From: VRUE01 sp044867645
Lineage (GTDB): Bacteria; Actinomycetota; Thermoleophilia; Solirubrobacterales; 70-9
Direction: 5' to 3'
Assembly: GCA_044867645.1 (NCBI GenBank)
Contig: JBIOVI010000006.1
Location: forward strand, 1 to 64,000
DNA: 64,000 nucleotides
Position 1 is the first letter of the stretch, and the number at the start of each line of letters is the position of its first letter. Shown one piece after another: positions 59,741 through 64,000 of this stretch. Position numbers and translations under genes: made by a program. The notes beneath the pieces are model-generated. The model had not been told where the DNA came from. It did no database searches and saw only the letters and a list, made by a program, of their open reading frames with translations.

Positions 59741-60679
59741 ATGGCTGAGAAGTCTCAACGGGTCGCGGTGATCGACGTCGGGAGCAACTCGACGCGACTG
59801 CTGGTCGCCGACGTCTCCGACGGGAGCGTCTCCGTGGTGGAACGGCACAGCCGTGTCACGCGACTGGGGCGCGGCGTCGACCTCTCCGGGCAGCTGTCGG
59901 ACGAGGCGATCGAGGCGGCCTGTGCGGCCATTGCCGACTACGTCTCGATCTGCCGCGATACGGGGGCCGAGAAGATCACGGCAATCGCCACCAGCGCTGT
60001 GCGCGACGCCTCCAACGGCGACGCCTTCGTCGCCGAGCTGCGCGAGCGCTTCGCCCTTTCGGCCCGGGTCCTCGACGGCGAGGAGGAGGCGCGCCTCACC
60101 TACCGGGGAGCGACGGTCGAACAGGAGACCGTCGTTCCAACCCTGGTGATCGACATCGGCGGTGGCTCCACCGAGCTGATCGTCGGCACCGGCGAAGAGG
60201 TCGCCTTCCACGCCTCGCTGCAGGCTGGCGTTGTCCGTCACACCGAGCGACACATCGCCGCCGACCCGCCGACCGCGGCCGAGATGGAGGCGCTGGCCGG
60301 CGACGTCCGAGGGTTGATCGAGGCGGCTATCCGGGACCGGGACGACACTCCGGCGGCGGCTGGCATCGCAGTTGCCGGAACCCCGACCTCACTTGCGGCA
60401 GTCGAGCAAGGACTCGAGCCCTACGATCCCAGGCGCGTCCACGGGCACACCCTCTCCCTGGAGACGATCCAGCACCTGCTTTCGCGGTTCGCCTCCGCGC
60501 CCCTAGACGAGCGAGCGGCAATATCCGGACTGCATCCCGACCGCGCACCGACGATCATCGCCGGCTGCGTGATCCTGATCGAGGCAATGCGCGCCTTTGG
60601 CCTGAATCGAATTCAGGTCTCCGAGCACGACATCCTCTACGGGATGGCGCTCGAAACCGCATCCGCGCCCTCCCGATAA
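59741..60679 (+). CDS. Exopolyphosphatase / Ppx-GppA family phosphatase
   Basis: 312 residues, the short single-module form common in Actinobacteria. The ASKHA-fold phosphate loops are VAVIDVGSNSTRLLVADV (1) and LVIDIGGGSTELIVG (2). The catalytic Glu region is ATSAVRDASNGDAF and the adenosine-side loop is GIAVAGTPTSLAAVEQG. It hydrolyses polyphosphate or pppGpp in the cytosol. It lies divergently beside tRNA-fMet and is the first clearly chromosomal gene right of the island. Confidence 0.9.
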   Translation: MAEKSQRVAVIDVGSNSTRLLVADVSDGSVSVVERHSRVTRLGRGVDLSGQLSDEAIEAACAAIADYVSICRDTGAEKITAIATSAVRDASNGDAFVAELRERFALSARVLDGEEEARLTYRGATVEQETVVPTLVIDIGGGSTELIVGTGEEVAFHASLQAGVVRHTERHIAADPPTAAEMEALAGDVRGLIEAAIRDRDDTPAAAGIAVAGTPTSLAAVEQGLEPYDPRRVHGHTLSLETIQHLLSRFASAPLDERAAISGLHPDRAPTIIAGCVILIEAMRAFGLNRIQVSEHDILYGMALETASAPSR

Positions 60680-61098
60680 CCGCCTGTACGGGCCCGGGGC
60701 AAGAACCGTGGGACCCGGTGTACAGACGAGTTTTCCGCGGCCGTACAGTTGGGTAAACGTGCCGGTTGAACCCCAAAAACTAGGTAAAGTGCATCTACCG
60801 AGTTATTGGTAGCGACAAAAGCAGCATCTAGACAATTCGGATAGGCGAGCGCATACTCGCTCTATCGGGGAAGAGGTGAGGACGAGAGTTCCATCGATAC
60901 CCCGGTCATAGGGTTCGGACGATTGCCGCATCATGGCGCCTCCCGCCGTCTGGGCCCATCGAATAAGAACTGGTCCCTGAAGACGTACCCCTGCCCGTCC
61001 TGAGGGACCAACTTGAATCGACCGCCAGCGATGGCGGTCGATTCTCGTTTGAGGCCAGATCCGTACCTAAGCTGGCTGGCTAGCCAGTTTTGGCTTGC
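60680..61098. other. Intergenic stretch with several hairpins, possible small RNA
   Basis: No protein gene is supported. Notable are GATAGGCGAGC/CTCGCTCTATC (about 60840-60867), GGTCCCT/AGGGACC (about 60972-61009) and the strong hairpin 61015-61044. An AT-richer tract (AACCCCAAAAACTAGGTAAAG) precedes them and could be a promoter. I could not match the stretch to a known RNA family. Confidence 0.35.
61015..61044. terminator. Strong hairpin after the ThDP enzyme gene
   Basis: GAATCGACCGCCA-GCGA-TGGCGGTCGATTC, a perfect 13-bp stem with a GNRA-type loop. Followed by TCGTTTG on the + strand; 55 bases past the stop of the minus-strand gene. May end transcripts from both sides. Confidence 0.65.
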
Positions 61099-62709
61099 TC
61101 AAGCCAAGTTCGACTTGCGCGGGTAGACCACATCGGGATCGGTAAGGACGTTTACCAGGGTCGGCCGGCCGGACTCGAAGGCTCGCTCCAAGGCCGGCCG
61201 TAACTGTCCCGGCTCGCTGACCGCCACCCCCTCGCAGCCCAGCGCCTCGACCACTTTCTCATACGGCGTTTCGGGCCTCAGCTCTGCCGCCACCGAGTAG
61301 CCGTAGAGGAATTTCATCGGGTGATGCTCCAGCGCCCAGATGCCGTTGTTGCCCATCACGCCGACCACGGGCAGGCCGTGACGCGCCAAAGTGTCGAACT
61401 CCATCCCCGCGAAGCCGAAGGCGCCATCTCCGAGCAGCAGACAGACCTGTCGCTCCGGATGGGCGAGCTTGGCGCCGATCGCCTGTCCCGGGCCGGCGCC
61501 GAGGCAGCCGAACGGGCCGGGGTCCATCCAGCAACCGGGCTCGAAGGTCTCGATGAAGCGACCGGCGTAGGAGACGAAGTCGCCGCCATCGCCGATCACG
61601 ATCGCGTCGCGGTCGAGCACTTCGCCTAGCTCCTTGTAGACGCGGACCGGATGCAGCGGCGAGCGACTGTCGTTCAGCTCCTCCCGCTCGGCGGCGCGCC
61701 TCTCGGCCTCGACCTCGCGCAGCTGCTCGATCCAGGCGTCGGTGTTCCCCCGCCCACCGCCAACCGCCTCGCGGATCGCGCTCAGCGTGGCCGCGATGTC
61801 GCCGACCAGGTCGAGCTCAGGAGCACGATTCGCGCTGAGCGTATTTGGGGCGGCATCGAGCCGCACCAGCTTCGTCTCCTCGCCAAAGCTCCCCCCGAAA
61901 CCGAGCCTGAAGTCGATCGGGACCCCCACCACCAGCGCCACATCCGCGCCCTTCAGCCCAACCCCGCGCGCTCGACTGAAGGCCAACTCGTGATCGGCGG
62001 CAAGGCAACCGCGGCCGAGCCCGTTGAGGAAGACGGGGATTCCGAGGGCCTCGGCCAGCGCTCGCAGCTCGTCCTCGCCGTGGCCCCAGTAGAGGCCGGT
62101 CCCGGCCATGATCGCCGGTCGTTGGGCTCCGGCCAGTAACGCCGCCGCCTCCTCGATCCCGGCGGCGGGCCGGGGCTCGGGTCGGTTCGCCAAAGGGATC
62201 TCGGCCTCCGCCTCGCTGAAGACGACGTCGAGCGGATAGTCGACGAAGGTCGGCCCGAAGGGTGCGCTCAGCGCCAGGTCGAGCGCCGCCGCGGTCCGCG
62301 CCCCGATCCGCTCCGTCTCCTTCACCGTCTCGGCCGATTTGACGAGCGGCGCGACAAAGGGAAGGTGGTCGATCTCCTGCAGCGAGCCGGACCCCCAGCG
62401 AAGCTCCGGCGCCCGCCCGCCGAGCACGGCGATCGGCGAGCAGTTGGCCTGAGCCCCGGCGATCGCGCTGACCCCGTTAGTGACGCCCGGGCCGGCGGTA
62501 AGAGCCGCCACCCCCAGCCGCCGCGTCGCCTTGGCGAAGCCCTCCGCCGCGAAGACCGCGGACTGCTCGTGCCGCACGTCGACGATCTCGATGCCCTCCT
62601 CGCGGCAGCCGTCGTAGATAGAGAACAGGTGCCCGCCAGAGAGCGTGAAGAGATGTGAGACCCCCCTGGACTTCAGAGCCTTGGCGACTAGCCTTCCCCC
62701 ATGATCCAT
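61099..62709 (-). CDS. ThDP-dependent enzyme, acetolactate synthase / oxalyl-CoA decarboxylase-like
   Basis: 536 residues from ATG 62709, with the three domains of the family. The N-terminal Pyr domain has the catalytic Glu in DVRHEQSAVFAAEGFAKAT and GPGVTNGVSAIAGAQANCSP. The central domain is PAIMAGTGLYWGHGEDELRA. The C-terminal PP domain carries the ThDP-Mg motif LLLGDGAFGFAGMEFDTL then VVGVMGNNGIWALE. Cofactors are ThDP and Mg; FAD use cannot be told. No regulatory subunit gene is adjacent, so it may be a catabolic carboligase or decarboxylase rather than the biosynthetic ilvB enzyme. Confidence 0.8.
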   Translation of the reverse strand: MDHGGRLVAKALKSRGVSHLFTLSGGHLFSIYDGCREEGIEIVDVRHEQSAVFAAEGFAKATRRLGVAALTAGPGVTNGVSAIAGAQANCSPIAVLGGRAPELRWGSGSLQEIDHLPFVAPLVKSAETVKETERIGARTAAALDLALSAPFGPTFVDYPLDVVFSEAEAEIPLANRPEPRPAAGIEEAAALLAGAQRPAIMAGTGLYWGHGEDELRALAEALGIPVFLNGLGRGCLAADHELAFSRARGVGLKGADVALVVGVPIDFRLGFGGSFGEETKLVRLDAAPNTLSANRAPELDLVGDIAATLSAIREAVGGGRGNTDAWIEQLREVEAERRAAEREELNDSRSPLHPVRVYKELGEVLDRDAIVIGDGGDFVSYAGRFIETFEPGCWMDPGPFGCLGAGPGQAIGAKLAHPERQVCLLLGDGAFGFAGMEFDTLARHGLPVVGVMGNNGIWALEHHPMKFLYGYSVAAELRPETPYEKVVEALGCEGVAVSEPGQLRPALERAFESGRPTLVNVLTDPDVVYPRKSNLA

Positions 62710-62840
62710 AGAAGCTGGAGCCTAGTGGGACGTCGCTCGGGCGGGTGGCGTGGAGATCTGGGGTCCTCGCCCGCAGCTTGCGAGGACGAGGACCCCATCT
62801 CCGCGACAGGACCCGCCCGCTGCGGCGTACCATCGCTCCC

Positions 62841-62926
62841 GCCCGGGTGGCGAAACTGGCAAAAGCGGCGCACTTAAAATGCGCTGCCCCTTCGGGGGCT
62901 TGCGGGTTCGAGTCCCGCCCCGGGCA
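62841..62926 (+). tRNA. tRNA-Leu (TAA)
   Basis: Acceptor stem GCCCGGG/CCCGGGC, anticodon stem-loop GCGCA-CTTAAAA-TGCGC giving anticodon TAA, a long variable arm (CTGCCCCTTCGGGGGCTT) as in class II tRNAs, and T-arm GCGGGTTCGAGTCCCGC. 86 bases with discriminator A; CCA not encoded. Confidence 0.95.
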
Positions 62927-63046
62927 TTGTGGCTGTCTAAATGCGGCCTAAATCTTTGTACAAGCCGCAACTATCGCGTTGGTACGGTGTCCCTACTTAC
63001 GAAGACAACGCCTTCCCTGGACAGCCCTTCCCTTGGAGAGTGAAGC

Positions 63047-64000
63047 TTGGAGGCATCAGCTCTAACCCACGCCAGTCAGCGCGGACTTCTGGCCCGGCGC
63101 TCGCCGCTGCTGAAGCTGCAGGGTGACGCCCGCCTGATCGCGATCGCCAGGAGCGGCAACGCCGGCGCCTTCGAAACGATCGTCGACCGCTACCAGGCTC
63201 GCCTGCTGGGCTTCTGCCGCCAGATGCTGGGCTCCACCGAGGACGCCGAGGACGTCCTGCAGGAGGTCTTCGTCAATGCTTACAGGGCGATGCTGGCAGA
63301 TGACCGCGAGATCAACCTGCGGCCTTGGCTGTACCGGATCGCTCGAAACCGCTGCCTCAATCATCTTCGTAAGCCGACCGCCGATGCGCAGGAATCGATG
63401 GACATGGTTCCCGTCGTCGAGGCCGCATCGACTGCCGAGAAGGTCAGCAACCGCGAGGAGTTCCGCCAGCTCCTCACCGACGTCGGCAAGCTTCCCGAGA
63501 CGCAGCGCTCGGCGCTGTTGCTGCGCGAGATGGATGCGATGTCCTATGAGGAAATCGCCGCCGCGATGGAGACCAGCGTTCCTTCCGTCAAGTCGCTGCT
63601 CGTGCGGGCGCGAATCTCTCTCGCCGAGGCGAGTCAGGCGCGTCAGCTGACCTGCGGCGAGGTGCGGCTGGAGCTGGCCGAGGCGGCCGAGGGGCTGCGC
63701 AAGGTCTCCGGACCCGTCCGCCGCCACGTGCGCGACTGCGAAGAATGCGCTGACTTCCGCTCCCAGGTGCGCTCCAACGACAAGGTGTTGGCAGCGCTGT
63801 TCCCAGCGGGGCCGCTGCTGGCGCTCAAAGGCTTCATCCTCTCCAAGCTCGGCTTCGGCGGCGCCGGAGGAGGCGCAACCGGCGGGGCCAGCGCGGCGGG
63901 GGCAGGCGCGGGCGCGACGGCAACCGCGACCGCTACCGGAGCGGGCGCGGTCGGCAGCGTGGGCGCCGCCCTGAGTGGCGGCGGAGCCGCGGGTGGAATC
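63047..64000 (+). CDS. ECF sigma factor with zinc finger and Gly/Ala-rich C-terminus (cut by window edge)
   Basis: TTG 63047 opens a frame that is still open at base 64000 (318 codons). Region 2: AFETIVDRYQARLLGFCRQM, STEDAEDVLQEVFVNAYRAM, NLRPWLYRIARNRCLNHLRK. Region 4: LPETQRSALLLREMDAMSYE, EIAAAMETSVPSVKSLLVRA. Then an anti-sigma-like zinc motif (RRHVRDCEECADFRSQ) and a glycine/alanine-rich stretch that probably leads to a membrane helix and outer domain. Sigma and sensor parts in one chain, as at 19777-21126. The start is uncertain; GTG 63040 is out of frame. Confidence 0.85.
   Translation, partial: MEASALTHASQRGLLARRSPLLKLQGDARLIAIARSGNAGAFETIVDRYQARLLGFCRQMLGSTEDAEDVLQEVFVNAYRAMLADDREINLRPWLYRIARNRCLNHLRKPTADAQESMDMVPVVEAASTAEKVSNREEFRQLLTDVGKLPETQRSALLLREMDAMSYEEIAAAMETSVPSVKSLLVRARISLAEASQARQLTCGEVRLELAEAAEGLRKVSGPVRRHVRDCEECADFRSQVRSNDKVLAALFPAGPLLALKGFILSKLGFGGAGGGATGGASAAGAGAGATATATATGAGAVGSVGAALSGGGAAGGI

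Overview
The window is high-GC DNA from an actinobacterium, most probably class Thermoleophilia (Solirubrobacterales-like). The best lineage clue is the secreted protein at 35416-35844, whose N-terminus carries the PSPAMVVAMIALFASLGG pattern typical of secreted proteins in that group. GTG and TTG starts, 4-base stop/start overlaps and sigma factors with long C-terminal extensions fit as well.

Left chromosomal part (1-9110): a stress and redox cluster on the + strand. It holds the tail of a sugar epimerase, ferritin-like proteins, a lipoprotein, a divergent Nramp transporter, two PRC-barrel proteins, an epimerase fused to two DUF892-like ferritin domains, a zinc alcohol dehydrogenase, a 39-residue basic protein, an FMN reductase and a frame-disrupted topoisomerase IB.

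Middle (about 9.16-59.54 kb): a roughly 50 kb island inserted at the 3' end of an intact initiator tRNA-fMet gene (59537-59610, minus strand). It is divided into segments by at least ten copies, many decayed, of an att-like repeat (sites A-K below). A full site has, left to right, a pair of TTGCCCCA boxes, a terminator hairpin, about 47 bp of tRNA 3' end, about 100 bp of conserved flank, and a second pair of TTGCCCCA boxes. Most segments carry one to three genes, commonly minus-strand genes whose stop lies just right of the repeat: vapBC, a secreted peptide, a GGDEF/HD-GYP protein, a RibD-like reductase, a cupin, a thioesterase and an HNH-type protein. The 19.4-29.5 kb segment holds a sigma factor, an ABC exporter, an alcohol dehydrogenase, an Nramp-like and a ZIP transporter and a DUF5677 protein. 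The 29.6-53.8 kb segment is an integrative conjugative element: a regulator, a Tcp/VirB-like secretion operon with an embedded cytosine methyltransferase, a VirD4-like coupling protein, a replication-relaxation protein and a large serine recombinase whose last codons lie inside the att core. A three-gene module (unknown A, SSB-like B, multi-HTH C) occurs twice as an inverted duplication around site I, with conserved hairpins upstream of A and between B and C. The last segment (53.9-59.4 kb) has no recombinase and holds two defence-like operons: an ImmA/IrrE peptidase with a partner, and a GHKL ATPase with a large protein that has a PRTase-like region.

Right chromosomal part (59.6-64 kb): tRNA-fMet, a Ppx/GppA phosphatase, a ThDP-dependent acetolactate-synthase-like enzyme, tRNA-Leu(TAA) and an ECF sigma factor that runs off the end.

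Four loci (topoisomerase IB, the 19.8-21.1 kb sigma factor, gene B' and a small gene at 6.2 kb) show reading-frame breaks. These may be real decay or assembly indels.
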